NCBI GenBank assembly: GCA_937879965.1
Contig: CALFMP010000038.1
Location: 119,016 to 183,015 of the forward strand
Length of the DNA: 64,000 nucleotides
Direction: 5' to 3'
Source: QKMZ01 sp012965515
GTDB taxonomy: Bacteria; Cyanobacteriota; Vampirovibrionia; Obscuribacterales; Obscuribacteraceae
This document shows positions 1-8,281 of the stretch, one piece after another; positions within the stretch are counted from its first letter, which is position 1; each line of letters starts with the position of its first letter. The position numbers and the translations under genes are program-made. Below the pieces are notes generated by a model that was given only the letters and a program-made list of their open reading frames with translations, searched no databases and was not told the origin of the DNA.

Positions 1-471
1 CAAAAAGTCCGCCAAGCTGATGTTGAAGCAGTGGCCGCCAAATTAGCTAAGTCGATCGCTGGTGTTGGAGACGTTCTTTGCCGCCACCAATTGATTCTCA
101 ATCAAGTGCAAAGCGGTGGAAACGCGGAAGCTCAAAGACGCAGCTATTACTGGAATCGCTCCGGCGAATTGCTTATTTATCCAAAGCCGGGATATGTATT
201 CGCCTCTGAATCAGCTGGAACCGGCAGCGGCTCGCCGTTTGCTTACGACACCCAAGTGCCGCTGATTCTGTGTGGAAGCTCAATTCGTGCAGGACGCTTC
301 AGCCAAACGGTCAGCCCCATCGACATTGCGCCTACGGTAACCAGTATTCTGGGTATCGAAGCGCCGTCGCTCTGCGAAGGCTCCGGCTTGTCAGATGCAA
401 TCGGGCAAGTAATGGGACCACCTAGACCAAGAACATCCGCCGCGCCGGCTGCTGCACCCGCAGCACAGTAA
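1..471 (+). CDS. alkaline phosphatase superfamily protein, C-terminal part
   Basis: The reading frame is open from the first base, so this is the C-terminal 156 residues of a gene that starts before the window. The visible part has the end of an alkaline-phosphatase-superfamily fold: a YDTQVPLI-type strand followed by SPIDIAPTVTSILGI and a closing glycine-rich turn, as in PafA-like phosphatases and nucleotide pyrophosphatases, which hydrolyse phosphomonoesters or diesters with two zinc ions. The usual metal-binding His in the sequence before YDTQVP is replaced by SGSPFA (PafA-like proteins often have HG there), so activity cannot be assumed. The tail is a low-complexity Ala/Pro stretch. A GTG at 31 is in frame but is not the true start. 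Confidence 0.7.
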   Translation, partial: QKVRQADVEAVAAKLAKSIAGVGDVLCRHQLILNQVQSGGNAEAQRRSYYWNRSGELLIYPKPGYVFASESAGTGSGSPFAYDTQVPLILCGSSIRAGRFSQTVSPIDIAPTVTSILGIEAPSLCEGSGLSDAIGQVMGPPRPRTSAAPAAAPAAQ

Positions 472-476
472 TGTAG

Positions 477-551
477 GGTCGACGCATGGCGTCGACCGGT
501 GGTCTTGCGGCAACGCGGACTGCGAAGCGTAGGGTCGCATTGCATGCGTCC
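477..551. repeat. pair of intergenic palindromes before polA
   Basis: At 477-497 the sequence GGTCGACGC-ATG-GCGTCGACC is a perfect 9-bp inverted repeat preceded by GTAG. At 533-551 a second, imperfect copy reads GGTCGCATTGCATGCGTCC and is also preceded by GTAG. Both belong to the palindrome family found in many other gaps of this window. They lie between the phosphatase stop and the polA ribosome binding site, so they could fold in the polA leader or end the upstream transcript, but neither has a T-run. Confidence 0.7.
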
Positions 552-598
552 TTACGCAGAAGAAAAGATAGAAAGGTCCACACACCGGAGGAATTGAA

Positions 599-3565
599 AT
601 GGCAGAAAAGGAGACTCTCGTTCTCGTTGACGGCAGCTCCCTGGCATTCCGCATGTTCTACGCGCTCTTCTCAATGGGATTGCGCAGTTCGTCCGGCATT
701 CCAACCGGGGGGCTCTACGGTTTCTTCAACGCTATCTTCGATCTGATAGAAAAGCACAACCCGACAATGCTTGCGGTCGCCTTCGACCGCGAGGAACCCA
801 CCTTCCGCAAGGAAGAATATGTGGAATACAAGGCAAATCGGCAGGAAATGCCGGACGACCTGAAGAAGCAATGGCCGCTCATCAAAGAGGGCGTCCAGAT
901 GCTCGGCATTCCTTTATATGAGCTTCCCGGCTACGAAGCTGATGATGTAATCGGCACAGTCGCAAAGGATGCCGAACGACGCGGTATCCGCGTGGACATC
1001 CTGACTGGCGACAAAGATGCGTTTCAGCTAGTCACCGATGTGGACGGTGATATCCAGGTTCTCATGCCACCGTCTCGTGGCGGTGGGTTGGTAACGTACC
1101 GGCGCGCTGAAGTGTTCGAAAAAATGGGTGTTTGGCCTGAGCAAATCATTGACTACAAGGCTCTTTGCGGCGACTCTTCGGACAATATTCCGGGTGTCAA
1201 AGGCATTGGTCCAAAGACTGCAGTCGAACTTTTGACGCAGTACAAAACGCTCGATGGTATTTACGAGCATCTCGAAGAATTGAAGTCCAAATCGGTAAAA
1301 GGAAAACTGACCGAAGGCAAAGAAATTGCGTACAAGAGCCAAATGTTGGCGACAATCAAACTCGATGTGCCGATGGAGTTTGACTTCGCGCATTGCCGCC
1401 TGGATTCAATCGACACCAGTAAAGCCAGTGAGTTCTTCCAAGGACTCGGCATCAAGTCAATCGTCAACCGATTGCCAAAAGTTCTCGCACGAATATCAGG
1501 TGGTGAAGTCGCACAGCCTCTACAAACAGGTGAGATTTCTTCACTCTCAGTTGTTTCGGTGGAAGTTGAAGCAAAAGTTTCAGTCGGTGCAGGAGTTGGT
1601 GCTGAAACAGGCATGAGCGGCGGCAGACAACTTGGGTTGTTCGATTCTACGGAACCGGTCTCACATGCTCCGGTATTTGAGAAGCGCGCTTTCGGTCCCC
1701 CCTCACCACAAATCATCACCACCGAGGACCAGCTCAATCTATTGATTGACGACCTTTCCAACCAAAAGGCATTCGCTATTGATTTGGAAACAAGTGGAAT
1801 CGAATCGCTTGATACCAATATCGTTGGATACGCAGTTGCTTGGGGCGCGGGGTTCGATCTAATAGACGGAAAACTTTCCCTCCCGGAGAACTCCGGCACC
1901 AATGGTAGTGGCATCAAAACAGCATACATTCCGGTGGGGCACTCCGGTATCCTCACACAGCAGCAACTGGATCACGATCTTGTGAGAGAGAGGCTCAAGC
2001 CGCTTCTGGAGAATCAATCGATTGGAAAAATCGCTCAAAATGCAAAGTTTGAGATGAATGTCCTGTCGCTCTACGGCATAAACATGCGTCCAGTGGCTTT
2101 CGACACTATGATTGCAAGCTACATTCTCAATCCTGACGACAAGCACGGATTGAAAGATCAGGTGAGCAGAGTATTCAATTATGAGATGGTGCGCATTGCC
2201 GAGCTGATTGGAACTGGCAAAAAACAGGTCACCATGGAAATGGTCCCAATAGATAAAGCCGCTCCATATGCCGCTGATGACGCTCGCATGACCTTGGAAC
2301 TTGCTCGCACATATCTGCCTTTGCTGGACAAAGAACAGTTGTTCATTCTCAACGAGATTGAGTTGCCGCTGTCATGCGTTCTGGCAGAGATGGAACAGAA
2401 TGGGATTGCGCTCGACATTCCGTATCTGAAGAAGCTCTCTGTTGAACTGTCTTCGGACATTGCCCGATTGGAATCGGAGATATTCGAACTCTCCGGTCAC
2501 TCGTTCAATATAAATTCGACTCAGCAATTGCAGAAGGTTCTCTTTGAGGATCTCGGATTGAAACCTCAAGGCAAGACGACAAAGAAAACAGGTTTGTCGA
2601 CAGATGCAGCAGCACTCGAAGCCTTGAAAAACGAACACGTAATCATTCCAAAGCTGCTTGAATACAGGCATCTCTCCAAACTGCGTTCCACATATGTAGA
2701 CAGCCTTACGAAGCTTGTTAGTCCGAGAGACAACCGCTTGCATGGAACGTTCAACCAGACTGTTGCAGCAACCGGCAGGCTTTCCAGCACGAATCCAAAC
2801 CTGCAAAACATTCCAATCCGAACTGAAATCGGCAGTCGGATTCGCCGCGCCTTTATCCCCGAGAAGGAAGGTTGGGTGATGGTTTCCGCCGACTATTCTC
2901 AAATAGAATTGCGCATGCTAGCTCACATGGCGGAAGATCCGACGCTGATCGATGCGTTCCAAAAGAATCAAGACATTCACCAGCGTACAGCAAAGGAAAT
3001 CTTCGACGTTCCTCTCGAAGAAGTGTCCAAAGAGATGCGCGCCATTGGTAAGACGATGAACTTTGCGCTCGTCTACCAACAAGGCGATTATCGCACAGGC
3101 ATTGACTTGGGAGTGTCTACGGCAGAAGCGAAGAAATTCCGAGAGAAGTATTTCAACACCTATCCAAACGTGATGAAACTTGTGAGCGAGACTTTGGAAA
3201 CCGCTCGCGAAAAAAATTACGTCGAGACAATTTACGGCCGCCGCAGATATTTCCGATATCTCAATGACCGCAACTCAATGATTCGCCAAGCCGATGAAAG
3301 AGCCGCTTTCAATGCGCCCCTTCAAGGTAGCGCTGCTGACCTAATGAAGTTAGCGATGATTCGTCTGAGCAAAGAACTGAAAGAAAACAAAATGAAGACA
3401 AAGATTGTCTTGCAGGTGCACGACGAACTTGTTCTCGAAGTGCCCAATGATGAATTGGAACTTGCGAAAAAGGTCATCACGCAATCAATGGAATACGGAC
3501 AACCGCTGAAAGTACCGCTGGTAGTGGACATTGGCGTTGGTCCCAATTGGATGGAAGCGAAATAG
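599..3565 (+). CDS. polA: DNA polymerase I
   Basis: Repair and Okazaki-fragment polymerase, 988 residues, with all three classical domains. The 5' nuclease (about 1-300) starts LVLVDGSS and has the helix-hairpin-helix GVKGIGPKTAVELL. A Ser/Val/Gly-rich linker follows (about 300-365). The 3'-5' exonuclease (about 385-575) has Exo I D395-x-E397 and Exo III Y557-xxx-D561, but Exo II reads NAKFE with Glu485 where Asp is usual. The polymerase domain has motif A DYSQIE (D765), the O-helix R-xxx-K-xxx-F-xxx-Y ending YQQG as in cyanobacterial Pol I, and motif C HDE (D942). ATG 599 has a GGAGG site about 6 nt upstream. Unknown genes follow on the same strand after 40 nt. Confidence 0.97.
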   Translation: MAEKETLVLVDGSSLAFRMFYALFSMGLRSSSGIPTGGLYGFFNAIFDLIEKHNPTMLAVAFDREEPTFRKEEYVEYKANRQEMPDDLKKQWPLIKEGVQMLGIPLYELPGYEADDVIGTVAKDAERRGIRVDILTGDKDAFQLVTDVDGDIQVLMPPSRGGGLVTYRRAEVFEKMGVWPEQIIDYKALCGDSSDNIPGVKGIGPKTAVELLTQYKTLDGIYEHLEELKSKSVKGKLTEGKEIAYKSQMLATIKLDVPMEFDFAHCRLDSIDTSKASEFFQGLGIKSIVNRLPKVLARISGGEVAQPLQTGEISSLSVVSVEVEAKVSVGAGVGAETGMSGGRQLGLFDSTEPVSHAPVFEKRAFGPPSPQIITTEDQLNLLIDDLSNQKAFAIDLETSGIESLDTNIVGYAVAWGAGFDLIDGKLSLPENSGTNGSGIKTAYIPVGHSGILTQQQLDHDLVRERLKPLLENQSIGKIAQNAKFEMNVLSLYGINMRPVAFDTMIASYILNPDDKHGLKDQVSRVFNYEMVRIAELIGTGKKQVTMEMVPIDKAAPYAADDARMTLELARTYLPLLDKEQLFILNEIELPLSCVLAEMEQNGIALDIPYLKKLSVELSSDIARLESEIFELSGHSFNINSTQQLQKVLFEDLGLKPQGKTTKKTGLSTDAAALEALKNEHVIIPKLLEYRHLSKLRSTYVDSLTKLVSPRDNRLHGTFNQTVAATGRLSSTNPNLQNIPIRTEIGSRIRRAFIPEKEGWVMVSADYSQIELRMLAHMAEDPTLIDAFQKNQDIHQRTAKEIFDVPLEEVSKEMRAIGKTMNFALVYQQGDYRTGIDLGVSTAEAKKFREKYFNTYPNVMKLVSETLETAREKNYVETIYGRRRYFRYLNDRNSMIRQADERAAFNAPLQGSAADLMKLAMIRLSKELKENKMKTKIVLQVHDELVLEVPNDELELAKKVITQSMEYGQPLKVPLVVDIGVGPNWMEAK

Positions 3566-3605
3566 TTCTAGTTCAACGGAATCAACCCGACAAGTTCAAA
3601 ACGAA

Positions 3606-4325
3606 ATGCCTCTGTATTGGCTGAATATTGAAGATCACATTGCGCGACACTTATCACTGATTGAGTGTTTTGCAAAACCGCAAGATCCGCACATATTCTC
3701 AAAGTCCATTCTCGGCGAGCGCGAACGACTCTACGGTGTCTATATAAACAACCACGAAGATTACATTTTCGTTTCAGATCAGGCTGTCCATCGTATTAAA
3801 GGTGAAAAGATCCGGACAATACGGTACGAAGACATGCGCGAAGTCGATCTTCCCAAAGATCCAGAGCAGCGCGCGCTTTATGTTCACTTAAAGGGTGGAG
3901 ACACCTTCTTATTGCCGATAGCCAATGAGACCGAAGAAGAACAGGATTTCTACGCTTTTAGAAATTTTCTTGTTGCAGTGATGCATCAGCCTCATTACAG
4001 CGTTAACCCTGAAGAGATAGAACGCATCCAAGACGGTGCCGGTTTGCAGGAATTCCTGGAAAAACAAGGGTCTTGGGAATGGGAGCTTTACAAGGACATC
4101 ACCACTGGGCTAAGGGATGGGTTTCCGGAACCGTGGCAATTAGATTTATTCAAGATCGACAGAGAGTTGTTGGAGAATCCTGGAGTATGGCGCCTGCTGG
4201 CGCTTTTCCTCTGCCGCTCATGTGAAGAAGCGCAAAAGAGATCCCAAGAAGAACCACCCGGTTCTCGTACTACTCGCGATATTATTAAGGCGATAGAGAT
4301 AGGAAAGCCGCCAGATGCACTATGA
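3606..4325 (+). CDS. hypothetical protein, possible PH-like N-terminal domain
   Basis: 239 residues, no signal peptide or membrane segment, so probably cytoplasmic. Residues about 30-125 alternate short strands (RLYGVYINNHEDYIFVSD, GEKIRTIRYEDMREVDL, YVHLKGGDTFLLPI) and end in a helix, a pattern like bacterial PH or YokE-type domains. This is a shape-based guess. The C-terminal 100 residues are acidic and helical, with nothing recognised. I chose ATG 3606 rather than ATG 3531, which would overlap polA by 35 nt, although neither has a good ribosome binding site. It follows polA by 40 nt and overlaps the next gene by 11 nt, so it is co-transcribed at least with that one. Confidence 0.75.
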   Translation: MPLYWLNIEDHIARHLSLIECFAKPQDPHIFSKSILGERERLYGVYINNHEDYIFVSDQAVHRIKGEKIRTIRYEDMREVDLPKDPEQRALYVHLKGGDTFLLPIANETEEEQDFYAFRNFLVAVMHQPHYSVNPEEIERIQDGAGLQEFLEKQGSWEWELYKDITTGLRDGFPEPWQLDLFKIDRELLENPGVWRLLALFLCRSCEEAQKRSQEEPPGSRTTRDIIKAIEIGKPPDAL

Positions 4326-4785
4326 CGAAGAAGGTAATGAAATAGACGCGCCTCCGCTGGGCGAGGTCGAAATCGACAGCCTGGAGGTCCCTCCTGAAAT
4401 CCTCAATGCTTTGAGCGAAGAAGCCGCCAACCTGGTGACCTTCGCCATCAACGACTGCAATCACGGCATGCTCACCGACGCCGGGCTATTGCTGGCGCTC
4501 GTAGCCTTCGACGGAAAGCTCGCCAGCATGATTCTCGAGCGCAAAGACCTCACCGTAGGGGCTATCCGCAAGGACGTGGGCTTGCGCATGGGCAAACAGC
4601 GCACATATTTCTCCAATCTGGTCCGCTCAAACGCTTCTGCCATAAAGATTATGGAAAAAGCCAAAGAACTGAGCGAAGAAAAGAAGAAGAAGGAAATCAC
4701 GCCTGAAATCATCCTCTACGCCATGCACGACTCCAATGACGCATGGGTAAATTTGGTTCTCTCAAGCTTCCAAAAGAGCTGGTAA
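4315..4785 (+). CDS. Clp N-terminal-domain-like protein
   Basis: 156 residues. After an acidic leader of about 35 residues, the rest resembles the double Clp-N repeat (substrate or adaptor-binding helical domain of ClpA/ClpC): repeat one LSEEAANLVTFAINDCNH...LLLALVAFDG, repeat two LRMGKQRTYFSNLVRSNASAIKIMEKAKELSEE...ITPEIILYAMHD. The signature of aligned small helices with LxALL-like turns is only partly kept, so the match is moderate. There is no ATPase domain, so it could be a stand-alone adaptor. It starts inside the end of the upstream gene (11-nt overlap), which implies translational coupling. Confidence 0.65.
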   Translation: MHYDEEGNEIDAPPLGEVEIDSLEVPPEILNALSEEAANLVTFAINDCNHGMLTDAGLLLALVAFDGKLASMILERKDLTVGAIRKDVGLRMGKQRTYFSNLVRSNASAIKIMEKAKELSEEKKKKEITPEIILYAMHDSNDAWVNLVLSSFQKSW

Positions 4786-4872
4786 GCAAGCCTTTCGGCC
4801 TGTACCATAGCGAATCTGGCTGAGCACCTGCTGGTTGCTGAGCGGTTTTTGCAAAGCTGCAGTGTTGAGCAA

Positions 4873-6300
4873 ATGACGGACCCAAATGTACACATTAACG
4901 AAGAGCCGAACCCAGAATCCACCGCCAGTGATTCTGAGAAAGCGACCGAGGCGTCAGGTTCTGCAGTCATTCCGCTCGAGCCCAAACAGGTAAGCGGCTA
5001 CGTCAGTACATCGTTGGACTTGCAAGAGGAGATGCAAGGTCCAAGCCTGATCGACGACGACCTCACGCAGCAGCTAATCGAGCGCGGTGCGAAGGATTGG
5101 TCGGCTATGTACGTCGCGAAAGTCATGTGGATTTTCGCCATCACACTGCCTCCGTTTTTTCTTTCCGCTTTTTTCGGATATTCGTTCTTCCAAGTTTTCT
5201 TCGGTCTGCTGTTTCTCGCCTGGCTGACGGGAACAGTGATGGCGCGTCAAGTGACGACAGCAATGAAAAGCCGCCATTACGCACGGGTAGTTCGATTGTT
5301 GCCGAACACACTTTATTGGACCACGATGTGGTATCCCTACACGCACAATTCCCACATCTCAGCAACGGATGCCTTCGTCCGACTGCTGATGCTGGAAGGG
5401 CGATTCGTAGAATTTCAAGCCGTTACTCTCTACAGCTGGGGTCTAATAGAGCCTCATTCGAAGCAGCGTAAGAAATCTCCGAAGAACTGGGGCGTCGCAA
5501 ACAATCTTGCCGTCGCACTTCTTTGCCAGTGGAAGTTTGAAGAGGCTGCCGAGGTTTTTCGCGACTTGCTAAAACGTCCAGCCGACAAGCGTGCGGAAGC
5601 AATTTTGTTGAACAATCTTGCCCTTTGTCTTGTGAGGATGGGACAAATTGAGGAAGCGGATAAAACGCTGCAAGAAGCGATCAAGAAAGCATCACCACGC
5701 GTAAAGCAGCACATCGGCTGGCGACTGGACTTTATCAAAGCCTCGATAGAGACGGAGCGCGGCAATCTGGATCTGGCGGAAGAGCACGTCGAAAAGGCTC
5801 GCGAGTTGGCGCTTCGGTACAACGATAATTTAGAGTGTCAGCCTCGATGCGATGCGCTGATGGGGCGTATTCGTGCAAAACAAAATCGAGCGGAAGAAGC
5901 GGAGCTGTATTACAAAAACACTATCGATTCGATGTCTGCCTCCAACAATCCGTCTTACATTGCGCTAGCCGTCTATACTCTGGAGTTCGCAGATTTCTTG
6001 CAATCTCTGGGCAAAGACGAATTGGCAAAGGTTCAAAGAGACAAAGCGCAGGCGTTCCGTGATCTGAATTTGCTGAACGAACTGAAGACAGTCGAGGCCA
6101 TAAAAGCTCGTTTGGAGCAGAAAAAACCAATTATCGTCCCGATGGGGCTGTGTAATTTGACAGAGCGCGATGTGTATCTGGAACAAGTTCCCGATTTTGC
6201 AATCCCTGCGATGCCCAATCGCAAAGAACTCGCGAATCTGCTTGAAACGCAGGAAAACAAGCCCCAGAACGAATCCGAAGGTGAAAGTCAAAATGCTTGA
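4873..6300 (+). CDS. membrane-anchored TPR protein
   Basis: 475 residues. An acidic N-terminus of about 80 residues precedes two closely spaced transmembrane helices (about 83-123, VMWIFAITLPPFFL and FFGLLFLAWLTGTV). A short soluble stretch is followed by TPR-like helical pairs (about 185-390, e.g. NNLAVALLCQWKFEEAAEVF, NNLALCLVRMGQIEEADKTL, HVEKARELALRYNDNLECQ), a protein-interaction scaffold facing the cytoplasm if the hairpin topology is right. The start is ATG 4873; a TTG at 4849 is in frame but has no ribosome site. Its stop overlaps the start of the SUFU gene (ATGCTTGA), so the two are coupled. Function unknown. Confidence 0.8.
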   Translation: MTDPNVHINEEPNPESTASDSEKATEASGSAVIPLEPKQVSGYVSTSLDLQEEMQGPSLIDDDLTQQLIERGAKDWSAMYVAKVMWIFAITLPPFFLSAFFGYSFFQVFFGLLFLAWLTGTVMARQVTTAMKSRHYARVVRLLPNTLYWTTMWYPYTHNSHISATDAFVRLLMLEGRFVEFQAVTLYSWGLIEPHSKQRKKSPKNWGVANNLAVALLCQWKFEEAAEVFRDLLKRPADKRAEAILLNNLALCLVRMGQIEEADKTLQEAIKKASPRVKQHIGWRLDFIKASIETERGNLDLAEEHVEKARELALRYNDNLECQPRCDALMGRIRAKQNRAEEAELYYKNTIDSMSASNNPSYIALAVYTLEFADFLQSLGKDELAKVQRDKAQAFRDLNLLNELKTVEAIKARLEQKKPIIVPMGLCNLTERDVYLEQVPDFAIPAMPNRKELANLLETQENKPQNESEGESQNA

Positions 6301-6844
6301 TGATCACATCGAAGAGTTTCTGGGACCCATCAAGAAACGCTACGAAAAGAGCATCAGCGGAGAGAAGCTTCCGTTTCAAGTCGTGCACTGCCCTCGCGGA
6401 ATAGAAGGGTTGCACACATACTCTACGCTCGGTTTGAGCAACTATCCTCTGGAGTGCAGAGGTCGTCACATTCAGCAAGAACTGATGATTTCGGTGTTGA
6501 ATCAGTTCGCTGGCTTGAACATTGCCGGGCTGCTGCAACAACTTGCAATTCGCGCGCTGGAACGGCAAGCAGCCTTCGCACCCGGTGACGTGATTGCCTC
6601 ACCCCATCAACTGTTTGATGGAAAACCGTTTTGCTCAATCTACACAACAAAGCCTGGCTTCATGCCGGAAGAGTTTATCAATTACCGCACCGGGGACGGT
6701 GACAAAATTACTTTCTCGATTCTCCTTCCGATCACGCCGGCAGAAGAAAAATATATAACGCTTCACGGATACGAGCGCTTCGACCTGCTATTCATCGGGT
6801 CAGGCGCAGACATGTTAGATCTCGATCGGCCCAGTTTGGTTTAG
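6293..6844 (+). CDS. SUFU (suppressor of fused) domain protein
   Basis: 183 residues covering one bacterial SUFU domain: LPFQVVHCPRG...LHTYSTLGLSNYPL...ELMISVL near the start and ISFSILLPITPAEEKYITLHG-like strands with an ERFDLLF ending. Bacterial SUFU proteins are cytoplasmic and poorly understood. Some are immunity proteins of toxin systems, but no toxin gene is next to it here. Its ATG lies inside the last codons of the TPR gene (8-nt overlap), so it is the last cistron of the 3606-6844 run. A palindrome of the dispersed family follows at 6859-6882. Confidence 0.8.
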   Translation: MLDDHIEEFLGPIKKRYEKSISGEKLPFQVVHCPRGIEGLHTYSTLGLSNYPLECRGRHIQQELMISVLNQFAGLNIAGLLQQLAIRALERQAAFAPGDVIASPHQLFDGKPFCSIYTTKPGFMPEEFINYRTGDGDKITFSILLPITPAEEKYITLHGYERFDLLFIGSGADMLDLDRPSLV

Positions 6845-6858
6845 GAGAACCTGGAAAG

Positions 6859-6882
6859 GCGGGCGGCAAGAATGCCGCTCCT
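6859..6882. repeat. dispersed palindrome copy
   Basis: GGCGGGCGGCAAGAATGCCGCTCC, core arms GGCGGCA and TGCCGC(T), followed by CTA. It sits in the 62-bp gap between the converging SUFU and VOC genes. One of the family described in the findings. Confidence 0.6.
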
Positions 6883-6906
6883 AAATAGGTTTTCCGCAGA
6901 CACACT

Positions 6907-7275
6907 CTAGTCGTTCATCGCGTTGAAACTGATTCGATTGCCGAATGGATCTGTAACATCGAAAGTCATCTCAGACCAGGGAGCCGCCTCCAGTCCAGGT
7001 CTCTGATACTTGTAGTCCTTTGCGGAAAGTTCTGCATAATAGGTTTCAACAAACTGGCGATCCATGGCGACAAAGATGTGTGAACCGGGACAGCAATCTC
7101 CGAAGTGCTCAGACAAGTGGAGAACCAAACCGCCACGCGACACCTGCATATAAATCGGCGTGTCTTCAGGTTTGTCTTCCCAATCGACATTGAAGCCAAG
7201 ATAGTCGAGGTAGAACTCTCTCGCCTTCGCTTCGTCAAAGATTCGAAAGATGGGAATGCTTCGTTTGATTTGCAT
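6907..7275 (-). CDS. VOC (glyoxalase/bleomycin-resistance fold) protein
   Basis: 122 residues forming a single VOC module pair: SIPIFRIFDEAKAREFYLDYLGF, LVLHLSEHFGD, HIFVAMDRQFVETYYAEL and a closing MTFDVTDPFGNRISF, the end typical of the glyoxalase/bleomycin-resistance superfamily. Metal or ligand residues are plausible (HLSEH, E in MTFDV region) but the substrate cannot be told. The start MQIKR at 7275 has a GAGGAG site; an upstream in-frame start at 7329 would overlap the alcohol dehydrogenase stop and lacks a site. It is 19 nt downstream of the dehydrogenase gene and probably in the same transcript. Confidence 0.88.
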   Translation of the reverse strand: MQIKRSIPIFRIFDEAKAREFYLDYLGFNVDWEDKPEDTPIYMQVSRGGLVLHLSEHFGDCCPGSHIFVAMDRQFVETYYAELSAKDYKYQRPGLEAAPWSEMTFDVTDPFGNRISFNAMND

Positions 7276-7294
7276 GTGACTCCTCGGGCTTACA

Positions 7295-8281
7295 CTAATT
7301 CGCAACCACTGCGCGGAAGCGCACGTCACCGGCGGCGACCTTCTCGTAAGCCTTGTTGATGTCCTTCAACTCGAAGGTTTCAGCCATCACTTTGACTTTG
7401 CCGCGCGCTGCAAAATCGAGCGCTTCGTACAGCATCTCCGTTCCGTTCTGAATAGAACCAATGATTCGTGCGCGTTTGAACAGTAGTTCGCCCGCAGAGA
7501 AAGTCAAAGGTTCGTTGAAGAACCCCATGATTATAAGGCGTCCATCATTTCGCAAACCTTTGAAGGTGTCCAAAGTTTGCTGGCAAGAATTGCTCGTGGC
7601 CAGTATCACATCGGCACCACCGAGTTTCGCCAATTCCTCTCCGTCCGCAACGACATGATCGGCTCCGAGTTCGAGCGCAAGTTTCTTCTTGTCGGCTGAA
7701 TGGGTGACGGCGATCGTGTCGAATCCGCACGCGCGCGAGTATTGAAGAGCCAGGTGCCCTAGCCCGCCAATGCCGACAACTGCGACCTTCTCATGTGGTT
7801 TCGGCTCGGCAATTCTCAATCCGGAATAAACCGTATAGCCGGCGCAGAAGATAGGAGCAGCTTGTTCATACGACAGCCCATCGGGAATGAGCATGGTACC
7901 TTCAGCGTAAGCCACCATCAGTTCCGCATGGCCGCCGCTCATTTGCAAACTGGTGCCGATGCGATTTGGGCAAAAGGCGTTTTTCTCGCGCATGCACCAT
8001 TCGCAGCGCCCGCATTCGTGTTGAACCCACGGCACTCCGACGCGATCGCCAACTTTCCTTTTCGTGACGCCCTCGCCGACAGCGACGATTTCGCCGACCG
8101 GCTCGTGCCCGAGAATTCCAGGATAGTTCATGGGAATCTCGCCCTTAGTCTGGTGCACGTCTGTGTAACAAAGACCGCTGGCGTGAATGCGAATCAATAC
8201 TTGATTGACGCCGGGTTTCGGATCATCAACCTCTTTGATTTGCCACTTACTGCCTTTCTCAGGGACTACCGCTGCTTTCAT
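7295..8281 (-). CDS. zinc-dependent alcohol dehydrogenase
   Basis: 328 residues, the usual size of the AdhP/AdhT class of MDR alcohol dehydrogenases, which oxidise primary alcohols with NAD. Catalytic-zinc ligands are visible: C38 in SGLCYTDVH, H59-E60 in ILGHEPVGE and the Cys in IFCAGYT. The structural-zinc lobe CGRCEWCMREKNAFC is intact, and the Rossmann turn reads VVGIGGLGHLA. Its ATG overlaps the stop of the upstream permease by 4 nt, so permease, dehydrogenase and VOC protein form one minus-strand operon. The pairing with an amino-acid permease could mean the alcohol comes from amino-acid breakdown, which is only a guess. Confidence 0.93.
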   Translation of the reverse strand: MKAAVVPEKGSKWQIKEVDDPKPGVNQVLIRIHASGLCYTDVHQTKGEIPMNYPGILGHEPVGEIVAVGEGVTKRKVGDRVGVPWVQHECGRCEWCMREKNAFCPNRIGTSLQMSGGHAELMVAYAEGTMLIPDGLSYEQAAPIFCAGYTVYSGLRIAEPKPHEKVAVVGIGGLGHLALQYSRACGFDTIAVTHSADKKKLALELGADHVVADGEELAKLGGADVILATSNSCQQTLDTFKGLRNDGRLIIMGFFNEPLTFSAGELLFKRARIIGSIQNGTEMLYEALDFAARGKVKVMAETFELKDINKAYEKVAAGDVRFRAVVAN

